Source: Vigna angularis
Taxonomy: Eukaryota; Streptophyta; Magnoliopsida; Fabales; Fabaceae
NCBI RefSeq assembly: GCF_016808095.1
Contig: NC_068976.1
Coordinates: 9,085,001 to 9,149,000 of the forward strand
Direction: 5' to 3'
DNA length: 64,000 nucleotides
Shown: positions 1-11,025 of the stretch, piece by piece
Layout: the number at the start of each line of letters is the position of its first letter
Numbering within the stretch: position 1 is the first letter of the stretch
Translations under genes and position numbers: made by a program
The notes under the pieces: model-generated
What the model was told of the DNA's origin: nothing
Databases searched by the model: none
Seen by the model: the letters and a program-made list of their open reading frames with translations, nothing else

Positions 1-59
1 ATTAATAGAGTGGTAGAGTACCATGATCATTTTGACGCAATAACCTCTAGATAAAACCT

Positions 60-235
60 AGGTGATGCTCATTTGTTAAGATGCTTTTTAAGAGGATTAA
101 AAAAGGACATTCAAATGACTGTTAGAAGTTGCAGCCTCATGATGTACGAAAGGTATTCCAATTGGCGAAATTGTATGAATCAGCCTCTGGTTCGAACATC
201 AAACCTTTCCCCCATTTCACAAACCACAAACTTGT
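60..235 (+). pseudogene. Ty3/gypsy gag fragment, frameshifted
   Basis: A short plus-strand reading frame encodes a stretch with LRCFLRGLKKDIQ followed by TVR, typical of the retrotransposon gag domain of plant Ty3/gypsy elements. After about 20 codons the similarity moves to another frame (VFQLAKLYESASG), so a frameshift breaks it. No LTR, protease or pol sequence is visible beside it, and the left part lies outside the window. It is a degraded fragment, not a gene. Confidence 0.6.
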
Positions 236-300
236 ATGAAAGCCATTTTTTTCTACACCTAACCCTATACACAAGCCTCCAGATTCATATACTCCCCTAA

Positions 301-650
301 ACACAAACCAAAGGCAACCAAATAAAAATCTTACACCTTACTGTAAGTTTTTACACCTAAAAAGGAATAAACTTGACTAAATCTAGGTATCCAATCATTA
401 CTACTGTTAGTGTTGTAAAGAAAAAACTTTAAGAGAGAAAATTACCATGGCAGAATCGGTGACTGAAGGTGGTGTGTCACTCAGTGTTGCCTCGTCTCGC
501 ACTTCTTTTGGTTTCTTTGCGATTTAACTCAAAACTTTGAATCAGTGCGCTCTCTCTCTCTCCCTCTTCTTTTCTGTTCCTGTTGAATGCGACCTGTTCC
601 TCCTTTTCTCTGTTCCTGTTGAATGCGACCCGTTTATGAGGGTTACGAGG
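301..650. other. Intergenic stretch with a 36-bp-spaced direct duplication
   Basis: No gene is supported. A 22-bp segment starting TCTGTTCC occurs at 573-594 and again at 609-630. A CT-rich tract lies at about 549-570. The ATG at 447 opens only a 26-codon frame, which I do not call a gene. Confidence 0.5.
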
Positions 651-1870
651 AAGGTAATTTATTTATAGTCTCTCTTATTCTTTTATATTTTATTTTTATT
701 ATCTATTTTTACTTATATTAAAAGATAGAAAATTTATTCATAATTATGTGTTAAAAAATATACTGAAGACAAAGTTTATCTCAAACATTAAATTATTTGA
801 ACAAATAAATAAGTATATTAGTATTCGATTTTTTAATTTTATATGGAATTATGAAGATAATTTTTTAAAAGATAAATCATAATAATAAAATATAATTTAT
901 TCTACAAAATTTCGACTGTATTTTTTTAAATTTGATCCAATTGAGTAAAATTATTATAATTAAAAATTTAGAAAAAAAAAACTTAACAAAATATATTATA
1001 AATGACAACATTTATATAAATTAAAAGATATAGAATATTGACCATTAAAGCAAGAAAATTTATTTATAATCTTTCTTTTATTCTTACATATCTTATTTTT
1101 ATTAAAAAAAATATAAAATTTATTCATAATAATAAGTTGGAAAATACATCGATTACCTAAAACTTTGAATTATTGAAGAAATCGATAAATATATTAATAT
1201 TTGATTTTTTTATTTTTAATTCACTACGATTATATCTAAGTATATTGAAAATATTTTTTTAAGAGATAAATTTTAATGGTAAAATATAATTTATTCTATT
1301 TTAGCCACGATTTATGTTGTATATTTGATTTTTTTAAAATTTACTCCAATTGTGTTACATTATTATATTAAAAATTTAGAAAGAAATTCAACAAAATATA
1401 TCACAAATGACAATATTATATAAATTGAAAGATATAGAGTATGGACAATATTAAAACAAGTTAATTTATTTATAGTTTCTCTTTTATTTTTATATATCTT
1501 ATTTTTATCATCTCTTTTGACCTATATTAAAAGATATAAAATTTATTCATAATTATAGATTGAAAATTACACTCAGATTATGTTTACATTAAACTTTGAA
1601 TTATTTGAACAAATCGATAAATATATTGATATTTTTTTTTAATTTTTAACTCACAATTCAACTCGCTTCTCTAAAATTATATGTAAGTATATTGAAAATA
1701 ACTTTTTAAAAGATAAATTTTAATAGTAAAATATATTTTTTTTAACCACAATTTTTATTGTATATTTGCTTTTTTTTTAAGCTGACCCAATTAAGTTACG
1801 TTATTATATTAAAATTTCAGAAGAAAAAAAACTCAACAAAATATATTATAAATGACAATATTATATAAAT

Positions 1871-2554
1871 GGGTTAAATATGTTTTTAGTCCCTAAACTA
1901 TGCGATTTTGTTTTTAGTCCAGCTTTCAAACTAAGGTACTTTTTAGTCTTTCTCTTTAGAAAAACATAATTTTTCATCCTCAAAAACCAACGACGTTAAA
2001 AAGAAGCTGAGATGGCTAACGGTGGAGTGTCACGTCATCTTTTTTCTAGCACTGAGTCAATCTGACCCTCACCGTTCGGTCACCATCATCATTCAGTCAC
2101 CATCATCGTTCGGTCACCTTCACCATTCAGTCATCATAACCATTCGGCCACCACTAATATCGTTCAGTCACCACCAATATCGTTCAGTCACCACCAATAC
2201 CGTTCGGTCATTCAGTCATCATAACCATTCGGCCATTACCAATATCGTTCGGCCATTAACAATACTGTTCGGTCACTACCAATACCGTCCGGTCATTCAG
2301 TCATCATAACCATTCGGCCTTACCAATATCGTTCGGCATTACCGTACGGTAAGGAACAGATTGACTGAGTGTTAGAAAAAAAATGACGTGGCACTCCACC
2401 GTTAGCCAGCTCAGCTTCTTTTTAACGTCGTTGGTTTTTTAGGATGAAAAATTATGGTTTCCTAAATGTGAAGGACCAAAAGGTTCCTTAGTTTGAAAGA
2501 GGGACTAAAAACAAAATCACTTGATAGTTTAGAGACTAAAAACATATTTAACCC
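1871..2554. mobile_element. Mutator-type MITE, 9-bp TSD, long TIRs
   Basis: The element starts GGGTTAAATATG and ends with its complement. Inverted repeats of roughly 190-200 bp (about 1871-2063 and 2357-2554) include shared blocks such as GGCTAACGGTGGAGTG. A perfect 9-bp duplication, TATATAAAT, flanks it (1862-1870 and 2555-2563). Long TIRs plus a 9-bp TSD are diagnostic of Mutator-like elements. There is no transposase, so it is non-autonomous. The centre is a minisatellite. Confidence 0.93.
2064..2350. repeat. Minisatellite core of the MITE: ~21-bp units in an 85-bp higher-order repeat
   Basis: Degenerate ~21-bp units carrying CGTTCGGTCACC or CATTCAGTCA fill the space between the TIRs. The longer block starting CATTCAGTCATCATAACC recurs at 2124, 2209 and 2294, exactly 85 bp apart, so four short units form a higher-order unit. 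A 95-codon open frame across it is low-complexity (His/Ser/Ile) and results from the repeat. Confidence 0.9.
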
Positions 2555-2664
2555 TATATAAATTGAAAGATATAGAGTATTGAGAATATTAAAGCAAGTT
2601 AATTTATTTATAGTCTATCTTTTATTCTTATATATCTTATTTTTATTATCTATTTTGACCTCCA

Positions 2665-3600
2665 TGTGGGTTTAGCCCCACTTGAGAGGGACTTTGGGAT
2701 TGGAGTTTTTTTTCCCTCACTTGAAAGGCATTTTAAGATAGTTTTTTCAAAAGTGGATTAGAATTGACCCATGATAAATCATGGGTTAAATTGATAATTA
2801 TAGTCATTCGATTGATTTGAGTTAATTCTTATACAACATTAGTAAAAGGATTAATTTTGTTTTGTTTGACACAATTTAGGCAACAAAGTTGTTACCAAAT
2901 TGGTACCGTTGCTAAGGATAGTACCAGTGATATAAGTTTGTTAAATGTTTTTTTCTCTTGCATTTTTGTACAAATTTTGTATATAGTTTTTCTTATTTTT
3001 CTATACTTATTCACTTTAGTTATTGGTTCAAGAAACTTGCTTTGTGTTGTTGAAATGTGATTGCTAACTAATTTATAGACATGGCTTGACATAAATGAAG
3101 TATAAAATGGAATTCAGGGTAAAAAACACAATACCTATGAAAAACCTGACCACTGTAAAGTTTTACAAATATGGATCATCCCAAACAAATATTTTGCATG
3201 TCTCCATATAAGGAAGTAAATAAAAGCAACTCAAGAATTATTTCCACATTTGAAACCTGCAAAATGTTCAATAAAGCATATTAGTCATGTAAGAATTAAA
3301 AGGAGAACATAGAAAGAAAAAAGAAAAAAATATGGCATTTAATTCAATTTAGTTATATGTGAAAGCTTATTTTCTTTAATTTTATATAATACAAGTATTA
3401 TTCATTATACTATATTTACTATTTCGAATTATACTAAAGGATATAAAAAAAGTGCATTGAAATTTTACTATTATTATTAACAACAAAAGTTGGACGTAAA
3501 CATGGAAGAACATTTAGCTTTTACTCTCATTTTCGTAAAGATAATTATCCATGTAACAACTTTTTCTCCTTCTCGTCCAATTTTAAAGTTGTGTTCCCTT
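2665..3600. other. Non-coding intergenic stretch
   Basis: AT-rich sequence with only short open frames on both strands. I see no recognisable domain, RNA gene or element end here. Confidence 0.4.
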
Positions 3601-3853
3601 TACAAGATGGATTTGAGAGGATTTAAGGATGAATTAATTGTTGTTTTTTTAATGCATTTGAAGATGAGTGAGAATGAATTTGGAAATAAAGTTTGTAAAA
3701 ATTAATGTAAGATTTGATCAAAATGTCCATAATTATAAAAGTAATATAAAATGATAATGCTTAATGTTATATATAATTATAAAAATATTTATAAGGAATA
3801 AAAATAAAAATTAATTTTTAAAATTTAAAAAGATGGTAATTTAGTAAATTGAA

Positions 3854-3935
3854 ATAATAATAATAATAACAATAATAATATTATTATTAATATTATTATT
3901 ATTTTTATTATTATTATTAATATTATTTATATTAA
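3854..3935. repeat. AAT/ATT microsatellite able to form a hairpin
   Basis: A run of AAT trinucleotides is followed directly by a run of ATT trinucleotides, making a self-complementary stretch just inside the left TIR of the Harbinger element. Confidence 0.85.
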
Positions 3936-3939
3936 ATGT

Positions 3940-6105
3940 TATTTTGTAATTTTATTTCTCATCCCTCAATTCTTTGGAAGGGTTATTTTTAACTTTCATC
4001 TCTCACATTGTGTTCGCATGAACAAATTACACTGTTCATGTGAATTTGCGAGCGATGAAATGCAAGAGCCCTCGTGTTCGCTTGAGAGGAAAAGCAAGGA
4101 TGAACGACGATAAATTTGCGGAGTGGATGGATTTTCGGTCACCCGCGATGGGGAAGAGATTAGCAGGGAGTTGTAGTAAAAAGTCATGTGTGCCTTCAAT
4201 GTTTTATTAAATTCCATCTTTGTATATCACTTTAATATATATAATCGATTCGCTTAGACATGTTTCTACAGAGAACCGATTGCAAGAGTTGATAATAAAA
4301 AGTTTGAAGAACAGTTGTATGCTCAGGCTTTTACTACTGTAGATTGACGAGAGTGCAGTTTGGCTTTGCGTGGTTACACAAAGATTCCTGACCTGAGAAA
4401 GATTCCACATAGTGAGAATGCAATATGGTATTGAAAGCGCTTTTGACCATGAGAAGGAGTTCATATCTGGTTGGTATTGGGTAGGTTCTTGTATTTATTC
4501 AGGGATCAGAAGGACTTAATATATTGCTACCCTCAGTTGTGCGAAGCGAGTGTTGAAGGCTGTGTGGGAAGGGAGTGTTGAAAGGTGTTGGGTCTTTTGC
4601 TCAGACGACGAAGAGAAACTCGTGAGGTTAGTAATATAGTGTCTTGCTTGTCCAATTTTATTGTTGTTTTTTATTTGTAGGGTTGTAGATGGGGACAAAG
4701 AAGGAGCTTCTACAGGTTGATGGCATGAAGAAGAAAAGGGTTAAAGATGAATGCGCAGGTTTGAGAGCAAAAGAAGATGATGAACAATGCTTGGAATGAA
4801 GTATGAGGGTGGCGTATTCGGTTCTAGGAGAGTGGTATTCGGTTCCACTCTTGTGAAGTAATTTAAAAAGTGCTGTATTCGGTTCGCTCACAGGGTATCC
4901 GGTTCCAGGCTGGGAAAAATTGACGAAGCATATGTATATGGTTACGTTGGAGTGGTATTCAGTTCCGAAACCAAACTTCGAACAGCTGGTGGAAGTGTTT
5001 GGTCAGCGAAACTTCGACGCCACCGACGTTGATGCCCTCTTCGGAGTCCACACGTACGGTAGGGGTGACTGCTCCTCTGTGCTCACCAGAACCATTCGCA
5101 ACAGGTGGTTCGTAGCCAATAAGAAGGTTTCAGTGGAGGCTGTGGCAGAGGAAGTGGTGGATCTGGCAGAGCCCATCTGAGAGAACTTTTTCTTGTCTTG
5201 TTTTGAGTTGTCCATGGTTATGTTGGATTGTGTAATAAAATGTTTAATGAAGGTTGAGGATGCAACTTCATCCCATGCGTGTATATGCAGTCGACGAAGG
5301 TCGAGAACGAGACAAAGTAACAAAATGCAGAGAGGAGTGAAACATCTCTAGTGCATGCAGAGGAGTCGATGGAGGTGGGTGAAAGTTGATCACCTCTAAC
5401 AGTTTGTTTGTGATGTAGGTGTTCAGTGGTTGGAGGTATTGTGATCGTGGTCGAGGTACGTGCGTCAAGGTGGTGGAGATTGCCAACCTCATGGAGTGTT
5501 ATGTGAGCTACGGAAGGTGGTGGAGGTTCATCAACATCATTGTGTGTAGTTGGTAGTGTATAGAAGTATTTGTATTTTTGTTGTGTTTGTTGATAATGAA
5601 AGGAGTTTATGATGAGTTTGACAGTGTAAGTATGAGATGTTAACCAATTTTGATATAGTTTCATTATTAGGAAAGAGGTGGCTGGGTGGTTGCTTGTGAA
5701 GGTGGGAGATTGTGGTGCATCAGGGCAGCAAGTGGTACATTTGAATGTAACATTGAAACTTCTTTTGAAGCTTTGTGTGCATTGTTGAAGCATTTTGTTA
5801 TATAATAATTTCATATAATTATGTTTGCAGGTTTGGTTTGTTTTAGAGTGATAATTTTCTTTGTAAATTGACATTTGAACTTAGCATCTACACAAGAAGA
5901 AATTGCTTATCTGATTCGAGAATCTGAGTGGCATTACATTGACTGGAAATTTATTGCTCAATCCAGCTTCAATTCTTTATACGTATTCAAGAACAATCGA
6001 TTTTACCCGTACTTTAATGTATTAATTTGAACATATTTGAAGATGTTATTTTATCAAAGGATGGAAAATAATTTTGAGTTTTATGATGACTTGTTAATTT
6101 TATGT
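3940..6105. other. 5' portion of the Harbinger element, no confident gene
   Basis: This holds several open frames without recognisable domains, including an 86-codon plus-strand frame (4920-5180) and a 218-codon minus-strand frame (5218-5874). Plant Harbinger elements usually encode an N-terminal HTH part of the transposase upstream of the first catalytic Asp. I could not find it here, so it is lost or too degraded to see. Confidence 0.4.
4814..4965. repeat. Degenerate ~20-bp repeat around GTATTCGGTTCC
   Basis: The motif GTATTCGGTTC or a close variant starts at 4814, 4835, 4875, 4895, 4934 and 4955. The spacings are 21, 40, 20, 39 and 21, that is multiples of about 20 bp. It lies in the subterminal left part of the Harbinger element. 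Confidence 0.75.
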
Positions 6106-6109
6106 TTAG

Positions 6110-6844
6110 GATTGTTTAGGTGCCATAGACGGTACTCATGTTCATGTAAAGGTGCCAAGATTAGATGCTTCGAGATTTCGAGGAAGAAAAGATTGGCTAA
6201 CTCAAAATGTGTTTGCGGCGTGTGATTTTGATATGAAATTCACATACATTATAGCTGGGTGGGAAGGCATTGCATCTGATTCAAGAATTTTAAAAAATGC
6301 TCTTGATCGAGATGATCCGTTGGTTATCCCCCAAGGTGAGTGTGTTTATTGCGAAGTTCAAGATTTTATTAATTAATGTCACTAAATACCTTTATGTGTA
6401 CAACATTGTAGGAAAATACTACCTCGATGATGCTGGATTTATGTTGAAAAACACAGTTTTGACTCCATATAGAGGCGTCAGATATCACCTTAAAGAATAT
6501 ACACATAGAGGGCCACATAATCCACACGAGTTGTTTAATCATCGACATTCATCGTTGAGAAATGTTATTGAAAGAACTTTTGGTGTGCTAAAAAAACGAT
6601 TCCTTATCATTGCAGTGACACTGAACCACACTATGGATTGGAGACAATGACAAACATTATATTAGCTTGTTGTATCTTACACAATTTCCTTCGTGTCGTG
6701 GATAATGATGACTCATTACTTGATGAAGTTGATAATGAGTTGAATGAAAGGGAAGAGCATAATGTTTCATCATCTCAAGTTAGAGAAGAGGATCATAGGA
6801 TTGGTAGTGGTATCAGGGATTCCATAGCAGATCAAATGTGGTGA
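6110..6844 (+). pseudogene. PIF/Harbinger DDE transposase, frameshifted and N-truncated
   Basis: It encodes the DDE endonuclease domain (DDE_Tnp_4 type) that cuts and pastes the element. It opens after a TTTAG acceptor with CLGAIDGTHVHV (first Asp). Then follow GWEGIASDSRIL (second Asp), YYLDDAGF, RNVIERTFGVLKKRF (Glu) and ILACCILHNFLR, the usual plant order. An intron at 6336-6411 (GTGAGT to TTGTAG) joins PQG to KYYLDD without loss of frame. A one-base deletion near 6612, just after LIIA, shifts the frame, and the rest continues in the 6638-6844 frame to TGA. The N-terminal HTH region is not found. All three catalytic acids remain, but the protein cannot be made intact from this copy. Confidence 0.88.
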
Positions 6845-6974
6845 GATTATCAAAACTCGTAGTTATTGTATTTTATTGTGTTGTATGACTATTTCATTTA
6901 AAAATGACAACAACTTCCTTTTATGGCTGTTTAATCTTAACTTCTTACCATTTTGTTTATAAATTAGGTTTAAA

Positions 6975-8111
6975 ATGAACAGAGGGAAAGGAGTCACCAT
7001 TGAGTCTTCTGGTCCTACTAGAGAGTTCATAAAGTGGAGAGAGGACATGGACGCACATCTTCTACACACCATGATTGAGGAATCACGGCTCGGTAATAGG
7101 GTTGACGGAAGCTGAACATCCCAAGCTTATAGTAAGATTGTTGATAATCTTCATAGCTCTGGGTATGTGGCAATTACGAAAAAGAATGTCAAAAATCGAC
7201 AGAAAGTGTTGAAAGACAAATGGCGTGAGGTACATGACCTCTTTGCTGGTTTGAGTGGATTTGGTTGGAACGTCGTTACTATGAGATTTGAAGCCGAGGA
7301 CGAAGTCTGGAAGGACCTCATTAAGGTAAATGTTAAATACTAAGATTTGATGGATTCTTAAAATACATAATATGATCGACATTATGTGTAATGTATGTTG
7401 TTTCAGTCGAGGCCAAGTGCGACAAAGTGGAGAGTTAACAATATCAGACACTACGATTTAATGGTCGAGTTATGAGCTGCGGATCAAGCTCCTAGGAGTA
7501 GTGTTTGGACCGCTCGTCAAGCACGTCGATAGCGGGTTGGGCCTCGTTTATAGGTTGATCTGAATCAGAATATGGAGTACATTCTAGAGGACCCCATATA
7601 TTCAGGGTTTACTGACCCAACTCCACCATCATCTCCTTCATCTGTGGATGAGTATAGTCCAGGGCAGACTCAATCTATGCCTTCTGTCCCATCTGGAGGA
7701 ACTTCATCCTCACGGGGTTCTAAAAGGAAGGCACCTATGGTTGATGTAATTCATGCTCAATTTGATAAACTGACAACTAGCCTGAATGGTTTCACAAATG
7801 TCCTTGGATCTACAAATCTTCATTTTGCTACGATTTCAAATGCAGCCGTGCGTCAAGTCGATGCAATGGAAAATAGAAATGAAATACTACGTTCCTAAAT
7901 CGAGATCCTATGTCGCACCCCGACATTCACATACACAGAGGGTGACATATATGAAATGTTGAGTGGTATGAATATTGCTGATGAAAACTTGCTCGAGCAA
8001 TGTTATGATTTCTTATGTGGAAACCTCACATGTACAAAAAGGTTTATGGGACTTCCACCACATAAGAGGTGGAATAAGCTATGTAAAATGATCTCTGGTG
8101 GTGTTTGTTAA
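6975..8111 (+). pseudogene. Harbinger accessory MYB/SANT-like DNA-binding protein, with nonsense mutations
   Basis: PIF/Harbinger elements carry a second gene whose MYB/SANT-like product works with the transposase in binding element ends. The sequence from ATG 6975 reads KWREDMDAHLLHTMIEE, then a Trp-to-stop change (TGA after GS), NRQKVLKDKWREVHDLF and EDEVWKDLIK. An intron at about 7327-7406 leads to RPSATKWRVNNIRHYDLMVEL, where a second stop replaces Trp. After a low-complexity Pro/Ser linker with SSRGSKRKAP, the C-terminal region contains LLEQCYDFLCGN and RFMGLPPHKRW, as in plant family members, and stops at TAA 8109-8111. More in-frame stops occur near 7530 and 7896. It lies 130 bp downstream of the transposase in the same orientation. 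Confidence 0.83.
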
Positions 8112-8275
8112 AATGCCTTAATTGATTAGTTGTTTTACTATTATTACTTAAGATGTACCTGTTTTGTAATTATGACTTAATTGTTTTTGCTTGTTGTTAT
8201 TATTAATATTTAATAATTTGTTATGACTTAATTTGTTGTTGATATTATTTATGGTTTTGTTGAAGTAGTTGTGAA

Positions 8276-9329
8276 ATGGCCTCATCATCAACCGAAAGGT
8301 CTAGAAAAAGTCGTAAGGGAAAATAAACTATAACTGAGGCAGAAGTTGCTACCTATGTCAGACCATCTGTTGCAGAACAATTAGATCAACGTTGATTCTT
8401 CAATCACAGCCATTAGATGGAAAACTATGCAGCTGATTTCTACACAAGGAATATTGTGCATCCAAAAATTATGAATTTTGGATCATTTGTCGGTTTAGGC
8501 TTATATTTTCAACATCATCTTCTGGAAATGGATATTTGCTCAGTGAGGTCAACAAGAGAAGAATTAGATTGAAACCTGCTGATTGGTTGAATGTTGCTAA
8601 TATGAAATATGAGGGTCGAAAATTGTGTTATTCAAATATCCCAGATGACTTTCCATATGACCGGGAGATGACATTAGCTACTATGGTTAGACCAGAAGTG
8701 CAGGGTCACTATGTTAAAACGGTTGGTTGTTTGAATATTAATGATAGACTTTTGCATTATGTTATTGTGCACATGTTGACTCCACGACCTGAAAATTTTG
8801 CAAAGTTGTTGCAGGAGGATATCTTTAAGTTATGAGTGCTTAAAAATAATATAGCTATCAATTGGCCTCATCTCATCATGCAACATATGCTTAAATGCGC
8901 TGACACACCCCTACCATACGGTGTCCTTATCACCCAAATCATGCAATATTGTGAGTACATGTTGATGTCGATGCCAACACTCATATTGGGACCAAAAATC
9001 ATTTTTCAATTAATTCTTTGAAGAGGTTGAATATTGTTAATGTCAATAGTGTTTGGCAACACGACGTCGGTGATGACGACGACGAAGAGCAACCACACCA
9101 TCATGACAACCCTGTGCAACCTCCTCCACATCTTTCAAATACTAATATGATGACTCAAATGTGGGAGGGGGTACAAGACTTGCAACAGAGATTGCAGGGT
9201 ATGGAACAAATGTACGTGCGGGTTCAGCGGATTGAAGATAACTTGGCAAACCTATCCCTCCACATGAACCAACAATTTGCTCACCTGAATCAGAATGTGA
9301 ACTTAATTCTTCATCATTTAGATGATTAA
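8276..9329 (+). pseudogene. Putative plant transposon protein (PF20167-like), degraded
   Basis: From ATG 8276 the sequence reads MASSSTERSRKSRKGK, a stop, then ADFYTRNIVHPKIMNFGSF. After frame changes it gives VKTVGCLNINDRLLHYVIVH, NNIAINWPHLIMQHMLK and TPLPYGVLITQIMQY, and ends in an acidic stretch plus a Gln/Asn-rich coiled coil (LQQRLQGMEQMYVRVQRIED). This resembles the 'putative plant transposon protein' family common in legume genomes; its biochemical role is not known to me. It has at least three in-frame stops and one frame change. It sits downstream of the Harbinger pair on the same strand, and its last part is duplicated at 14759-15117. Confidence 0.7.
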
Positions 9330-9447
9330 GTTGCATACTATTCCGTAAATGTATTACACGACTTTTTTTGCTTATATTGACTTATGTGTTTCATAACCTA
9401 CATTACCTATTTTTGAATGTTATTATGTTTGACATTAGTTTTCATAC

Positions 9448-9690
9448 TGTTGGGAATCAGTCATACAGAACAAGCACACACAACTTAAATAGAGAAGAGA
9501 AAATAGAAATTTTATACTGGTGGAAGAAATTTACAGCACCTCTCTCTTTCAATACAAAACTTATCAAAATTATGAGAATACAAGAAATGAGAGAATGAGA
9601 TGATTAACAAAGGGGGCAAGGGATTCTTTTATAGCCACCAAGCCATAACCTTTTAGAAGTTCCCACCAATGTGGGACTTCATTCCTCACA
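9448..9690 (-). repeat. 3' LTR of the nested copia element
   Basis: 243 bp, TG...CA bounded. It is nearly identical to 12158-12411 except for scattered substitutions and an 11-bp deletion. It lies downstream of the purine tract in the minus-strand sense. Confidence 0.93.
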
Positions 9691-9769
9691 ATCTCCCACT
9701 TGAATATTTTGATGAAACTAATCAAATCTTGACACCATTTTTGCCTTCGTGTTGCTTGTTCTTTCGATA

Positions 9770-10980
9770 AACTTCAGTAGAATCGAATTTATGTAAATCT
9801 GCCAATAACCTTTGACACCAAATTCTGATTCTCCGAAACGCAATGCAACACCTGATCAATATTTCACTACTCTCCACCTAAACCTGCCACGAACCTACTA
9901 ACCATTCCTACTGCTTGTGCAATGTTTGGTCTTGTACACATCATAGCAATTATAAGGTTGTCCACCACCGATGCATACGGTACTCGAGACTTTTCCATCC
10001 TCTCCACTTCACTGCTAGGACTCATACTTGAGGATAATTGATAGGAGATGGGGTAAAACTGGCTTGCACTCTCGCATGTTGAAGCGCCGCAAGACTTTCA
10101 GTAAGTTTTACTTCTGAGAAAGCCAAATCTTCCTATCTTTTTCTATCTCGGTGAATTTGCATCCCTAAAATCTTGTTTGTCGGTTCTAAGTCCTTCATAT
10201 CAACCTCCCTAGCCAATTGTGCCTTCAGTTCTTGGATTAGAGCTTTGTTGGGGCCTATCACCAACATGTCATCCACATACAACAACAAAATGATAAAATC
10301 ATTTTCATTAAACCTATTGTAATAAGTACAATGGTCTGGACTTAGTCTGCTGTATCCGAGGCTAATGATGAAGGAATCAAATCTCTTTTACCAACACTTT
10401 GGCGCCTGATTTAGACCGTATAGAGATTTGTTCAACCTACAAACCAAGTTTTGTTGCTCTTCAAAGCCTTCTGGTTGGAGCATCATTTCATTCTTGCTTA
10501 ACAATAACCTTGTGAGCGGTGGAACTCATAGGCAATACCCCTTCACATTGTTAGCATAGCCCAAGCACTTCATTCTTTCCCAATTTCAAGCCCTACTCGT
10601 GCTTTGGTTTTCTTGAACTAGTAATAACAACACATTTGACTTCCTCTTGATGTAATACACCCACAAACTCCTGGAATAAACTTTGCTCCTCCTAGGAATA
10701 ACTCCGGTGATTCCCTTACATCAGAATGAACCAAGTCTTCTTGTGTTTTCTTTTCTGGTAGTCAAACTTGCAAACTTCGATCTATGTTGTTGGCTTATCA
10801 CACAGTGCTCGCATAAAGGTAAAACAACCTTCTTAAGCCCGAGTACAAATTACGTTCCGCCTTGCAAACTTCACTTTGACATATGTCCAAGTACGATGTC
10901 ACGTCAACATCGTTTCTTCTTGACTTGTCAATGCAACCATTGCATTAGCTTTCTACAACGTATCTCCCATAAGCACATGT
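9770..10980 (-). pseudogene. Copia pol remnant (RT and pre-integrase scraps)
   Basis: Minus-strand translation around 10250-10285 gives YVDDMLVIG, the reverse transcriptase catalytic motif. Around 10790-10830 it gives CEHCVI, the end of the GAG-pre-integrase zinc motif, and around 10725 EDLVHSDV, the start of integrase. These lie far closer together than in a full copia pol and are separated by stops, so large internal deletions have occurred. Confidence 0.75.
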
Positions 10981-11025
10981 CATGATCTTCTAAGCTTTTA
11001 TGACTTACCAGATCTCCCCTCTTTC

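Larger units (their letters stand above)
650..2660. repeat. AT-rich tandem array, unit about 0.40-0.45 kb
   Basis: A landmark containing TATTTATA followed by a TCTTTTATTCTTA-like run recurs at 660, 1061, 1467 and 2605. Removing the 684-bp MITE at 1871-2554 and its 9-bp duplication gives spacings of 401, 406 and about 445 bp. Other landmarks recur in phase, for example ACAAATGACAATATT with TATATAAATTGAAAGATATAG. The copies are diverged, so the array is old. No coding potential is seen. Confidence 0.85.

Noticed and set aside
2022..2309. 95-codon open frame on the plus strand
   Set aside because: It is a translation of the minisatellite in the MITE; low-complexity and without domains.
2064..2350. 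Spaced repeats that at first look like a CRISPR array
   Set aside because: Units of ~21 bp have no unique spacers, form an 85-bp higher-order repeat, and sit in a plant MITE.
5218..5874. 218-codon minus-strand frame inside the Harbinger element
   Set aside because: Composition is biased to Thr/His/Ser, no domain is recognisable, it is antisense to the element genes, and no conserved motif supports it.
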